From an uncultured Lachnospiraceae bacterium (lineage in GTDB: Bacteria > Bacillota > Clostridia > Lachnospirales > Lachnospiraceae), in NCBI GenBank assembly GCA_902803745.1, contig CADCRB010000005.1, forward strand, positions 1 to 24,603: 24,603 nt of DNA. Direction: 5' to 3'. Every line of letters begins with the position of its first letter. Position 1 is the first letter of the stretch. Positions 1-8,770 of this stretch are shown here, one piece after another. A model generated the notes under the pieces. The model saw nothing but the letters and a program-made list of their open reading frames with translations, had not been told where the DNA came from and made no database searches. A program made the position numbers and the translations under genes.

Positions 1-59
1 ACATTCGTGAGGAATATGAAGGAAGCAATATAGAATACTGTGTTATGAAAGCAAAATGA
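1..59 (+). CDS. Possible 3' end of a plus-strand gene (partial)
   Basis: Reading from base 3, this is the only plus-strand frame that stays open from the window edge; it ends at a TGA at 57-59. It gives 18 residues ending in EYCVMKAK. The other two plus frames stop early (TGA at 8, TAG at 31). An open stretch this short can occur by chance, and no family is recognisable. If real, it converges on the minus-strand glycosyltransferase with only 11 bases between the two stops, and no terminator hairpin is visible there. Confidence 0.35.
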   Translation, partial: IREEYEGSNIEYCVMKAK

Positions 60-70
60 CTGCCGGCTGA

Positions 71-1138
71 TCACACCCCATTACCGACAACGCGTTCCCA
101 TTCCATAAGGGCGGCGTAAAAACTCTCCACGCTGCCCTCATCTACACTTACATTGAGGAGCTTCTCCATATAGGGGCAGCTCCTCATGTTTATGAGGATG
201 GGATTATCCCTGTAGTGCGGGAATAGTCTCTTAGTAGTCTTCTGCAGATGGCGGATGCCGTCTGCATCGTACTTTAGCCCGCATACATGGTTATTGATCA
301 GTGATCTGTTGAAATAATTAAGGACAAATACAGCCTCTGTCAGCTCGGGTTCATTCTTAAGGGATCCCTCTTTCTTAAATATGTCATAAAGCTGCATCCA
401 GGTGATCTCATTATCATGGATGTGTTCCTGCTTCTGTGACAGATTGCTGCAGGTTCCCATTGGATTGTCCGAATATCTGTGAAGGTATTTGTTCATGAGA
501 TAGTAGCTTCTCACATTCATCAATGCCGGGATCGTAAAGCGGCTCTCCTCATCAAAAACGCCTTCGGTATATTTCAGGTCATGCTTTATCACAAAGTCCC
601 TTTTGTACATCTTGTCCCAGCAGCCTCTCTGTGATTTGCCGCCGAAGAAGAGCACTATCCTGTCCGTGATATCCCTTATTTCGAGATACTCGTCATCCAG
701 CCCGCTTTCGATATCATTATCCAGCAGTATGGCATCCCCTCTTGCTTCCTGCTCCTCTACCGATACATCCTTTGAAAGATATGCGGTTATCTCCGCGTCT
801 GTTTCCTTTGCCTTTTCATACAGCAGCTTTAGCGCATCCGGCACAAGCCAGTCATCGGAATCAAGATATGCGATATATTCGCCGGTGGCATATTGCAATG
901 CTATATTCCTTGCAGCTCCCTGTTTTACATTTTCGGTAAGGTTGATAACACAGATACTCTCAGGAAATTCTTTTTCCCAGGCGTACAGATATTCCAGTGA
1001 ATTGTCGACAGAAACATCGTTTATCAGTATTATCTCCAGTTCACCGGCTCCTATGCTCTGACGGACAAGCGACATCACACAGCGGTTAATGTACTTTTCA
1101 GTATTATAAACGGGGATAAGTATGCTGATCTTCTTCAT
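71..1138 (-). CDS. Family 2 (GT-A) glycosyltransferase, second tandem copy
   Basis: A 355-residue cytoplasmic glycosyltransferase of the GT2 family, expected to transfer a sugar from a nucleotide-sugar donor to a surface glycan or similar acceptor. The N-terminus has the family strand ISILIPVYN (residues 4-12), the nucleotide-binding ND (40-41) and the metal-binding DSDD (93-96). The shared middle blocks are RGCWDK, EGVFDEES and LHRY-x2-NP. There are no membrane segments, so it probably acts at the inner membrane face. The start lies 3 bases after the stop of the upstream glycosyltransferase with only a weak ribosome site, so translational coupling by re-initiation is likely. It shares all the same blocks in the same order with that neighbour, which indicates tandem duplication. 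Donor and acceptor cannot be read from the sequence. Confidence 0.9.
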   Translation of the reverse strand: MKKISILIPVYNTEKYINRCVMSLVRQSIGAGELEIILINDVSVDNSLEYLYAWEKEFPESICVINLTENVKQGAARNIALQYATGEYIAYLDSDDWLVPDALKLLYEKAKETDAEITAYLSKDVSVEEQEARGDAILLDNDIESGLDDEYLEIRDITDRIVLFFGGKSQRGCWDKMYKRDFVIKHDLKYTEGVFDEESRFTIPALMNVRSYYLMNKYLHRYSDNPMGTCSNLSQKQEHIHDNEITWMQLYDIFKKEGSLKNEPELTEAVFVLNYFNRSLINNHVCGLKYDADGIRHLQKTTKRLFPHYRDNPILINMRSCPYMEKLLNVSVDEGSVESFYAALMEWERVVGNGV

Positions 1139-1141
1139 TTA

Positions 1142-2197
1142 TCAGAGACCTTCAGGATACGCCTTTACTATTTCCTCCCAGGCAGCATTATAATCAGCAA
1201 AATTATCTTCTGACAGCGGAATATCTATAAGTTTCATTGGTTCTTTGTACAGTTGTCTTGCCTGCAGGCTTTTATTCTGTTTGAAATTCGGAAACCATTC
1301 CCGGACATTTCGCTGCATTCTTTTCACGGTTTCAAGATCATACGGTATGCCTCTTCCTGTGGCAAATACCAAAGAACGAATATAATAATTAATAATAAAA
1401 AACCACTCTGCTAGTTCATGATTTTCCTCCAGGGATCCATCATTTTTCATAGCATAGTATGTTTCCTCCCAGGTTTTCATGTTATCATCCCTGCGTTTCA
1501 TATCCCTCATGAGGTTATACGTAGAACTAATCGGATTCTGGTAGTATCTGTGAAGATACTCATTCAGAAGATAGATCCGTTTGAAATGAAGATATGCCGG
1601 AGTTGTAAAAAGACTTTCTTCGTCAAAAACTCCCTCTGCAAATTTCAAATCATACTGCTCCACAAAGTCCCTTCTGAAGAGCTTATCCCAGCATCCTCTG
1701 AGCAGAGGGCAGTCTCCCATAAAGAATTCCAGTCTCTCCTGCGGATTATGCACCTCTACAAATCTGTCCGGTTTGCCGCTTTTAGTAGTAGGATCATCCT
1801 CTCCCGGCCCCACATATGTTTTCAGGGAAAGATAATTTACAATATCCGCATTGTTCTGTCTTGCAACCCTATATATCTTCTCAAAGGCATTGGGAAGGAT
1901 CCAGTCATCAGCATCAAGATATGCAATATATTCAGCACTGCAGTATCCCCGTGCAATATTTCGCGCTGCTCCCTGCATCACATTTTCTTCAAGAGGTATA
2001 ACAATGATATTGTCAGGATATTTCATCTCCCAAAGCAGAATTTTCCCCAATGTCGCATCCTTTGAGGCATCATTGATGAGAATGATCTCCAGATTCTCTA
2101 TTCCTATTGTCTGTTTTTCAAGTGACTCCATGCATCTGTCCAAAAACATTGATACATTATAGCAGGGTATAATAACACTTATCTTTTTTTGAGACAT
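1142..2197 (-). CDS. Family 2 (GT-A) glycosyltransferase, first tandem copy
   Basis: A 351-residue GT2 glycosyltransferase. It begins with KISVIIPCYN (5-14), has ND at 42-43 and the metal/nucleotide motif DADD at 95-98, followed by RGCWDK, EGVFDEES and LHRY-x2-NP blocks in the C-terminal half. It has no signal peptide or membrane helix. A strong site, GGAGGGGAGAC, precedes the ATG. It starts 13 bases after purL ends and is followed after 3 bases by its paralogue, so all three are probably one transcript. The paralogues differ most in the segment between the DxDD motif and RGCWDK and in the C-terminal third, which may mean different acceptors. Function beyond GT2 is not determinable. Confidence 0.9.
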   Translation of the reverse strand: MSQKKISVIIPCYNVSMFLDRCMESLEKQTIGIENLEIILINDASKDATLGKILLWEMKYPDNIIVIPLEENVMQGAARNIARGYCSAEYIAYLDADDWILPNAFEKIYRVARQNNADIVNYLSLKTYVGPGEDDPTTKSGKPDRFVEVHNPQERLEFFMGDCPLLRGCWDKLFRRDFVEQYDLKFAEGVFDEESLFTTPAYLHFKRIYLLNEYLHRYYQNPISSTYNLMRDMKRRDDNMKTWEETYYAMKNDGSLEENHELAEWFFIINYYIRSLVFATGRGIPYDLETVKRMQRNVREWFPNFKQNKSLQARQLYKEPMKLIDIPLSEDNFADYNAAWEEIVKAYPEGL

Positions 2198-2210
2198 GTC
2201 TCCCCTCCGA

Positions 2211-5200
2211 TCACTTGAAGTACTCTACTCCCGATTCAAACACCTTCATATCCTGCTCTCCCGTGATATTAATGGCCACCCTGTCTCCTTTACGTTCAAT
2301 ATGACACATCTTTCCGAAAACACGGCCGTCGGACGAAAGAATACCTTCTATTGCTTCATATGAACCGTTTACATTCCAGTACTCGTCCATGGTAATATTC
2401 CCATCCGCATCACAGTATTTCGTCGCTATCTGCCCGTTAAGCGAAAGTCTGTCTATCCACTCCTTTGATGCCACAAACCTGCCTTCACCGTGGGATGCAG
2501 GATTAACATATACTCCTCCTGGCTTAGCCTCTCTAAGCCAGGGCGATCGATTACTTACTACCTTGGTATATACCATCTTTGATACATGCCGGTTTATAGT
2601 ATTAAAAGTAAGAGTAGGTGAATCCTCTTTCTGAGCATCAATAACGCTGCCATATGGTACCAGCCCCAGCTTTATTACAGCCTGAAAGCCGTTACATATT
2701 CCAAGCACCAGGCCATCTCTTTTATCAATAAGCTCCTGAACAGCCTCTCTTATCTTTTCGTTTCTGAAAGCTGTAGCAAAGAACTTCGCAGATCCGTCAG
2801 GCTCATCACCGGCTGAAAACCCTCCCGGAAACATGATGATCTGAGCATCCCTTATATTTTTCACATATGCCTCGACTGATTCTCGTATCATGCCGGAAGA
2901 CAGATTTCCAAAGACTCCGATCTCTGTATCTGCGCCCGCTTTAATAAATGCTCTTGCCGTATCATATTCACAGTTAGTCCCGGGCATAACGGGTATGAAT
3001 ACCTTTGGTCTGGCCGTCTTGTGCCTGCAAATATGAACCGAGGATGCATCTGCCAGAAAATCTGGAAGCCTGTCTTTTACATCCGTACTTTTTGTCGGAA
3101 ATACTTTCTCCAGAGTTCTGTCATAATCTGCCTGTATCTCAGACAGTCTGATCTTCGTTTCTTTGTAGGTAATATATGGACTCTTCACTGTCCGACCTAT
3201 CACACGATATGGAACTTTTATATCGCCCGTCTTGTCTGCCTTTACCTCGGCTATGATATTCCCGGTTTCTGAAAGGAAAAGCTCTTCTGCCAACAGTCCT
3301 TTATCAAGTGTCACACCTATCATATTTCCGAAGGCCATTTTCGATATGGCAGGAGCTATTCCCTTTTCATCCAGAGCATATGCAGAAAGTATCGCCTTCT
3401 TTCCAATCGCTTTTGTTATCCCTTGATAAAGCTTCGAAACATCCTTATATACCGGAAGATCATATTCATCTATCGGAATCGTAAATTTAACTATAAGATT
3501 TCCTGCCTCCTTAAGTTCCGGCGAGATAATGTCCTTTGACGAGGCAACATCCAACGCAAATGATACCAGCGTCGGAGGTACATCTATCTTCTCAAAGGTT
3601 CCCGACATAGAATCCTTACCGCCTATTGACGGAAGTCCGTATTGGATCTGCGCGTCAAAGGCACCAAGCAACGCTGTAAATGGGGCACTCCAACGTTTCG
3701 GATCCTCCGTCATCCTCTTGAAGTATTCCTGGAAGGTAAACCGAATCCTCCTCATATCCCCCCCTGCAGATATGATCTTTGCAATGGAATCAGTGACTGC
3801 ATAAACTGCGCCGTGATACGGACTCCAGCTCGAAATAAAAGGATCAAAGCCATAACTCATCAATGTGGCAGAATCTGTTTCTTCTCCTTCCGGCGCAGGA
3901 AGTTTCGCTACCATAGTCTGTATTGGTGTCGTCTGATATTTACCGCCATATGGCATCAACACTGTAGCCGCACCTATGGACGAGTCAAACATCTCAACGA
4001 GTCCCTTTTGTGAGCACTCATTTAAATCTGACACTGTATCAAGCCACTTCTTTTTTAGATCCTTAACGGAAACCATCTCCCGGAAATAGGCCTTCTTTTC
4101 ATCAGGCATTACGACCTTAACGTCAGTCTCCTGATGAGCGCCATTGGTATCAAGAAAGCTTCTTTTCAGATCAACTATTCTTTTTCCTCTCCAGGTCATC
4201 CTGAGCCTTGGCTCCTTTGTAACGCGAGCTGTTTCGGTTGCTTCCAGATTCTCTTCTGACGCATACCTCATAAACTCATCCACATCCTCCGGAGGCACGA
4301 CCACAGCCATTCTTTCCTGAGACTCCGATATCGCAAGCTCTGTTCCATCAAGTCCGGCATATTTTTTGGGCACCTTATCAAGGTCTATCTCAAGCCCGGG
4401 GGCCAGCTCCCCTATCGCCACAGATACTCCTCCCGCACCGAAATCGTTACAGACCTTGATCAGTTTTGATACTTCGGGTCTCCTGAAAAGCCTTTGCAGC
4501 TTCCGTTCTGTTGGCGCATTTCCCTTCTGCACCTCTGCTCCGCATACCGTTGTAGATGCTTCCGTATGAACTTTTGAGGCACCTGTAGCTCCGCCTATAC
4601 CGTCGCGGCCGGTACGACCACCAAGAAGAATCACCACATCGCCGGGGGCTGCATCTTCTCTAATAACATTTTTTCTCGGTGCCGCTGCAACTACTGCACC
4701 TATCTCCATCCGCTTCGCCACATAGTCGGGATGATATATCTCTTTTACATATCCGGTAGCAAGCCCTATCTGATTCCCGTATGAAGAATAGCCCTTCGCT
4801 GCACCACGTACCAGCTTTTTCTGGGGAAGCTTTCCCTTCATAGTACGGATGACCGGTACAGTAGGATCTGCTGCTCCGGTGACCCTCATCGCCTGATAAA
4901 CGTAAGACCGGCCGGAAAGAGGATCTCTTATTGCTCCTCCGAGACAGGTAGCTGCTCCTCCAAAGGGCTCTATCTCCGTAGGATGATTATGTGTCTCATT
5001 CTTAAACATGACAAGCCAGTCCTCTGTCCTTGTCTTTCCATTCTCGGCCTTTACCGTCACAGGCACTACTATAGAACAAGCATTTATCTCATTACTTTCT
5101 TCCTGATCCTTTAACCTTCCCTGTTTCTTCAGTTCCTTTGCGGCAAGAGTACCCAGATCCATAAGATCGATATATTTGTCACCGCCTTTTTCTGCCTGTC

Positions 5201-5996
5201 TGTCGCCATAATAATTATTTCTTATTTTGAGATATTCCCTGAATGCATCCTCTATTGGCTTTCTGTAATATCCTTCTTCAAAAGTGATATTCTTAAGCTC
5301 TGTCGAAAATGTGGTATGCCTGCAGTGATCTGACCAGTATGTGTCAAGAACACGTATTTCAGTTACTGAAGGATCCCTCTTCTCATCCTTCTTAAAATAA
5401 TCGTTTATATGAAGGAAATCTCTGAAAGTCATTGCCAACCCCAGCGAATCATAAAGAGAATGCAATTCTTTTTCCGTCATTTTGATAAAGCCGGTAAAAA
5501 GCTTCACGTCATCCGGATCGTCATATTTTTCTATAAGAGTATTTGGCTTGACCGAATCTGATATTCTGGAGTCTACGGGATTGATCACATAGTTTTCTAT
5601 TTTTTCTGCATCTGATTTACTGATCTTTCCGCTTATACAATATACCTCCGCTGTCCTTATCACGCATTTTGATGAATCATTAAGGAAACGGATACACTGC
5701 TCTGCAGAATCTGCTCTCTGATCAAACTGTCCGGGTAGCGATTCCACTGCAAACACCAGATCCGTTTCGTTCTTTGGAAAGTCTTCTTCATATAACAGAT
5801 CAACGGGTGGTTCTGAAAAAACAGATATGCATGCTTTTTTATAAATTTCGGGCCTGATATCTTCAATGTCATATCTGATGAGATATCTTAAGCCCGTCAT
5901 GTTTTTTACTCCGACAAAACTGGTAATCTCCTCATACAGCTCACCAGCCTTTACGGCATATTCCGGTTTCTTTTCCACATAGATCCTTCTGACCAT
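2211..5996 (-). CDS. purL: Phosphoribosylformylglycinamidine synthase, single-chain
   Basis: This enzyme catalyses the fourth step of purine synthesis: FGAR + glutamine + ATP to FGAM. It is cytoplasmic. At 1261 residues it is the full-length single-chain form, not the split PurS/PurL/PurQ set. The N-terminal third is a PurS-like region. The central FGAM-synthase part shows TYWSDHCRHTTF, FKNETHNHPTEIEPFGGAATC-type and GGRTGRDGIGGATGAS-type motifs and a second ATPase half with SIGGKDSMSGT. The C-terminal class I glutaminase domain has MPGTNCEYDTA, GGFSAGDE, the nucleophile Cys1101 in LGICNGF, PASHGEGRF, and the His1232/Glu1234 pair in CHIE. No key residue appears missing. GAGGAG lies 8 bases before the ATG. 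It starts 14 bases after a 161-residue unknown gene and is followed by two glycosyltransferases, an unusual setting away from other pur genes. No purine riboswitch fits in the 14-base gap. Confidence 0.97.
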   Translation of the reverse strand: MVRRIYVEKKPEYAVKAGELYEEITSFVGVKNMTGLRYLIRYDIEDIRPEIYKKACISVFSEPPVDLLYEEDFPKNETDLVFAVESLPGQFDQRADSAEQCIRFLNDSSKCVIRTAEVYCISGKISKSDAEKIENYVINPVDSRISDSVKPNTLIEKYDDPDDVKLFTGFIKMTEKELHSLYDSLGLAMTFRDFLHINDYFKKDEKRDPSVTEIRVLDTYWSDHCRHTTFSTELKNITFEEGYYRKPIEDAFREYLKIRNNYYGDRQAEKGGDKYIDLMDLGTLAAKELKKQGRLKDQEESNEINACSIVVPVTVKAENGKTRTEDWLVMFKNETHNHPTEIEPFGGAATCLGGAIRDPLSGRSYVYQAMRVTGAADPTVPVIRTMKGKLPQKKLVRGAAKGYSSYGNQIGLATGYVKEIYHPDYVAKRMEIGAVVAAAPRKNVIREDAAPGDVVILLGGRTGRDGIGGATGASKVHTEASTTVCGAEVQKGNAPTERKLQRLFRRPEVSKLIKVCNDFGAGGVSVAIGELAPGLEIDLDKVPKKYAGLDGTELAISESQERMAVVVPPEDVDEFMRYASEENLEATETARVTKEPRLRMTWRGKRIVDLKRSFLDTNGAHQETDVKVVMPDEKKAYFREMVSVKDLKKKWLDTVSDLNECSQKGLVEMFDSSIGAATVLMPYGGKYQTTPIQTMVAKLPAPEGEETDSATLMSYGFDPFISSWSPYHGAVYAVTDSIAKIISAGGDMRRIRFTFQEYFKRMTEDPKRWSAPFTALLGAFDAQIQYGLPSIGGKDSMSGTFEKIDVPPTLVSFALDVASSKDIISPELKEAGNLIVKFTIPIDEYDLPVYKDVSKLYQGITKAIGKKAILSAYALDEKGIAPAISKMAFGNMIGVTLDKGLLAEELFLSETGNIIAEVKADKTGDIKVPYRVIGRTVKSPYITYKETKIRLSEIQADYDRTLEKVFPTKSTDVKDRLPDFLADASSVHICRHKTARPKVFIPVMPGTNCEYDTARAFIKAGADTEIGVFGNLSSGMIRESVEAYVKNIRDAQIIMFPGGFSAGDEPDGSAKFFATAFRNEKIREAVQELIDKRDGLVLGICNGFQAVIKLGLVPYGSVIDAQKEDSPTLTFNTINRHVSKMVYTKVVSNRSPWLREAKPGGVYVNPASHGEGRFVASKEWIDRLSLNGQIATKYCDADGNITMDEYWNVNGSYEAIEGILSSDGRVFGKMCHIERKGDRVAINITGEQDMKVFESGVEYFK

Positions 5997-6010
5997 TTTT
6001 TCTGCTCCTC

Positions 6011-6496
6011 TTATTTATTTGTGTCGATCCGGTGATCGGTCTTTACAAAATCATATAGCTCCATAAGTCTGACAAGTACATCTCTGAATATTCCTCTCTC
6101 CGCTGCCTCGATCCATCTGGGTCCCTTATATCTTCCCTCCAGTACGTACCTTGACAGGATTGCCCTGAGAAGATCAATATCCTTCAGCTTTGCGTCCTTT
6201 ATTGCATTCTTCTCCGCGATCTCGGTGCTGATATGATACTGCCTGTATTTATAAATATAGTTGGAATCCATAAGAGAAGTCTCTGCTGCCTCTTTTGTGA
6301 ATGCTAAAAGAGTAGAATCATATACAGGAAATTTCAATGTTGCCTGTCCATCCTCTCCTTCATATTTTGTCGCGACATCACTTCCCTTTTTGTTCTCAAA
6401 ATATGGGATATATCTAGACAGTTTTAGGATATCTTCTGCATATTTTGTGGTCAGAAGTTCAGCGTAATTCTCGCCTTCATACATTAGGTCGCCCAT
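6011..6496 (-). CDS. Uncharacterised 161-residue soluble protein
   Basis: I do not recognise this protein with confidence. The ATG at 6496 is chosen because GGAGGTGA lies 3 bases before it. The frame is open further, to an ATG at 6532, but that start has no ribosome site. The product begins MGDLMYEGENYAELL, has YIPYFENKKGSD near residue 30 and a mixed-charge body. It ends with a helical segment rich in Arg/Glu (LLRAILSRYVLEGRYKGPRW) and a tail through DHRIDTNK. No signal peptide, membrane helix or Cys cluster is seen, so it is probably cytoplasmic. It sits between the CRP-like gene (48 bases upstream) and purL (14 bases downstream) in the same orientation and is likely co-transcribed with both. 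Confidence 0.85.
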   Translation of the reverse strand: MGDLMYEGENYAELLTTKYAEDILKLSRYIPYFENKKGSDVATKYEGEDGQATLKFPVYDSTLLAFTKEAAETSLMDSNYIYKYRQYHISTEIAEKNAIKDAKLKDIDLLRAILSRYVLEGRYKGPRWIEAAERGIFRDVLVRLMELYDFVKTDHRIDTNK

Positions 6497-6544
6497 ATTC
6501 ACCTCCAGGTCGGACAAAGTGCAACTGTCCACTGTAGCGTAAAG

Positions 6545-8638
6545 CTATTTTCCAAGGAATTCCCTTTGATGTTTTATCTCCGCAGGAACAGCAGCCCCCG
6601 CTTTATCTATCTTTGAATATACGATCTCCATAAGCCGAAGTTTTTGTGCAAGCTTGATATCATATCTTTCAATGAGTTTCTGATACGCGTGACTTGAAGT
6701 CTTCAGCTTATCCCGTATCTCTTTCGAAAATGGGCAAAAACGGAATATGATATCCCTGGATACCTTATTGAGTCTCAAGGACCCTGCGCTCTCATATACT
6801 ACATAGTTCATATAATCTGACACGAATACAGCCTTTGATGAGTTCCTCGCTGACTGGAGCTGGGCCTTTATTTTTTCACGCAAGTCCGGAGAAAGCTCGT
6901 GGTTCTTCCTATAAAATTGCAGGTAATCACAGAAAAAAGATGTAAGTGACGGGACAGTCACGTCATTCCAGTGTACGCCCTGTTCTCTCCGGCACATCTC
7001 CCATCTGAATTCACCGGCAAGACGCAGTACGTGGGCACTGACATCTTTGTCAAGAAACATCGGCATCATCATTCGTCCCGGAGTATTGCGGTATGCTCCC
7101 GATATTTCCTGCCATAGCGCAGATCGCGTACCTCCGTTTGGCATCAGTATGATGTATGGGAGTATTTCCGTATCTATGAATTCCCTTGTAACTCCAATAT
7201 CGGTATTAGAATAGACTATCTGTCGTGTAAAGCAGCTATAATCAATATTTCGAATCATGTTAAGTGTATCATGCACTGCTTTGTATGTTGTAACACTTTT
7301 TGCCGGAGGTCTCGGAGAACTCTCTTCCGTAAATACCGGCACATATGAACTGATCCGTCCATATGTCATACGGCTTCCAAGTTTGATAAAATTCTGTATT
7401 TCAAAGGAAACCTTTGCCTTCCTATCGTTGGAGAGCCTTTTCATCTCATCCATCTTGATCTCGCCGTCATCATACTGCTGCTTAAGGTACTTTGGAAATT
7501 CCATATCAAATTCATTCTTTGACGGCTCGACTTTTCCCTGAAAGATCAAACAGAGCCATTCAAACGCTGTTAATACATTGCCCTCCGGATCAGGCTCATA
7601 GGATGCTGCAAGGCTCTCCAGCACCTGTGTATTCTTTTCTCCGGCAAGCTTTTCATCCACAAATCCATAATACAGGAACATTTTAATCACGGTCGGTATT
7701 TCCTTTTCCATTACCGCCCTGAAGAAAACTCCTTCGTACATAACAAAGAAGATCTCGCTGATCTGACGTCTCATTAATCTGACGCTGTCTTCCGGAGAAC
7801 CCTTATCATTTAGCCCGGTAAACTCTGTTATCAGCTTCCGTATGGTCTCAGCCCTTGCATCATCAATCCCCGAATATTCTATTATCTGCTCGAGGCCTCC
7901 TGTGATCGTTTCCTGGACCGGGGCAGATTCACTTCTTATTTCGCTCCTGTCTCCTGCCTCTTTTTCTACAAGCTCCTCTATATCATCCTCATTAACTCCG
8001 CTGTCTTCTTCCCCGGTATAGTCGTCATCTACGCTCTCTGAATCTTCCCCGATAGTTATATCATCCCTTGACATCAGCTGCAGACCATATTCGCTCTTTC
8101 TTTCTATGAGCTCAGCCAGTATCGGAGACAACTCCTGAAGATATTCGTATGCATATAGAACTGTACCGGTACAGAATGCAATATCCTTTGACGGCAAAAG
8201 CTTTGCTATCGATCTGAAATACTCATTTCTCCATACATACAGATTGTATCTGTTCTTTTCCTCTATTCCAAGCATATCCGCAAGCTCAAGGCATGCTTCA
8301 ATATGCTGTGCAGTCTTTTCAAAAATACCCCGTACAGCAAATATGGCTGCATTTGTTATGACTGGAGCAATCTGCGGATTTCCTTTTAAGATAGCCCGTA
8401 TGTTATCCTCATTGTGATAAGAGTAAGACACTACCATTGAATCCTCTTTGGCCTCATAGTCAAAACGATACTTCTCTCCAGGAGTCTCATAGAGTCCGAT
8501 AATAGATCCGTAAGGAATTTCAAGGATCACACTTCCCGATGTAGCAATAAAAGAGCCCTTAATAACTATCTCGAGCTCTCTTACCCTCTCATTTGAAGCA
8601 TGAAGTATCTCACCGGTTTGTATCGACTGTTTTCCCAT
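6545..8638 (-). CDS. Large protein with N-terminal cyclic-nucleotide-binding-like fold
   Basis: About 697 residues. The first ~100 residues have the beta-roll pattern of CRP/FNR sensor domains: GEILHASNE, VIKGSFIATSG, EIPYGSIIGLYE and then YEAKEDSMVVSYSY. The canonical cAMP phosphate-binding motif is not obvious. A helical region follows, then an acidic linker at about 192-230 (EDSESVDDDYTGEEDSG). A long C-terminal part has no recognisable helix-turn-helix or enzyme motif but a conserved-looking block, ILPYIILMPNGGTRSALWQE. Transmembrane segments are absent. It may be a ligand-sensing or scaffold protein rather than a classical transcription factor. The start is uncertain: ATG at 8638 is given, the frame is also open from a TTG at 8677 (710 residues), and neither has a good ribosome site. 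It is first in a run leading to purL and diverges from upp. Confidence 0.85.
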   Translation of the reverse strand: MGKQSIQTGEILHASNERVRELEIVIKGSFIATSGSVILEIPYGSIIGLYETPGEKYRFDYEAKEDSMVVSYSYHNEDNIRAILKGNPQIAPVITNAAIFAVRGIFEKTAQHIEACLELADMLGIEEKNRYNLYVWRNEYFRSIAKLLPSKDIAFCTGTVLYAYEYLQELSPILAELIERKSEYGLQLMSRDDITIGEDSESVDDDYTGEEDSGVNEDDIEELVEKEAGDRSEIRSESAPVQETITGGLEQIIEYSGIDDARAETIRKLITEFTGLNDKGSPEDSVRLMRRQISEIFFVMYEGVFFRAVMEKEIPTVIKMFLYYGFVDEKLAGEKNTQVLESLAASYEPDPEGNVLTAFEWLCLIFQGKVEPSKNEFDMEFPKYLKQQYDDGEIKMDEMKRLSNDRKAKVSFEIQNFIKLGSRMTYGRISSYVPVFTEESSPRPPAKSVTTYKAVHDTLNMIRNIDYSCFTRQIVYSNTDIGVTREFIDTEILPYIILMPNGGTRSALWQEISGAYRNTPGRMMMPMFLDKDVSAHVLRLAGEFRWEMCRREQGVHWNDVTVPSLTSFFCDYLQFYRKNHELSPDLREKIKAQLQSARNSSKAVFVSDYMNYVVYESAGSLRLNKVSRDIIFRFCPFSKEIRDKLKTSSHAYQKLIERYDIKLAQKLRLMEIVYSKIDKAGAAVPAEIKHQREFLGK

Positions 8639-8726
8639 ATCATAGATGATACCATATTTGCCGTTTTTTTGATACAATGATATTGTTCATCAGAGTAGAA
8701 TACATCTTTCGATATCTGGATTCCTC

Positions 8727-8745
8727 TCCGGACTTTATCGGACAA
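8727..8745. promoter_or_regulatory. Inverted/direct repeat in the upp divergent intergenic region
   Basis: The plus strand reads TCCG-GACTTTAT-CGGA (8727-8742), a short interrupted palindrome. On the minus strand the same bases also give GTCCG repeated directly with a 10-base period (GTCCGATAAAGTCCG), about one helical turn. It lies between upp and the divergent CRP-like gene, 28 bases before the upp ATG. That position suits a regulator site, but no confident promoter could be drawn for either gene, so function is a guess. Confidence 0.25.
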
Positions 8746-8770
8746 GTTACAATGAAAAGGAGCGCTGATA

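Noticed and set aside
1418..2065. A 215-codon plus-strand open frame
   Set aside because: It lies wholly antisense to a clear GT2 glycosyltransferase, has no ribosome site and has no family motif.
5997..6010. Purine riboswitch before purL
   Set aside because: The gap is 14 bases and contains only the ribosome site.
6497..6532. N-terminal extension of the 161-residue protein from the ATG at 6532
   Set aside because: The ribosome site GGAGGTGA lies inside this stretch, just before the ATG at 6496, so the longer start is unlikely.
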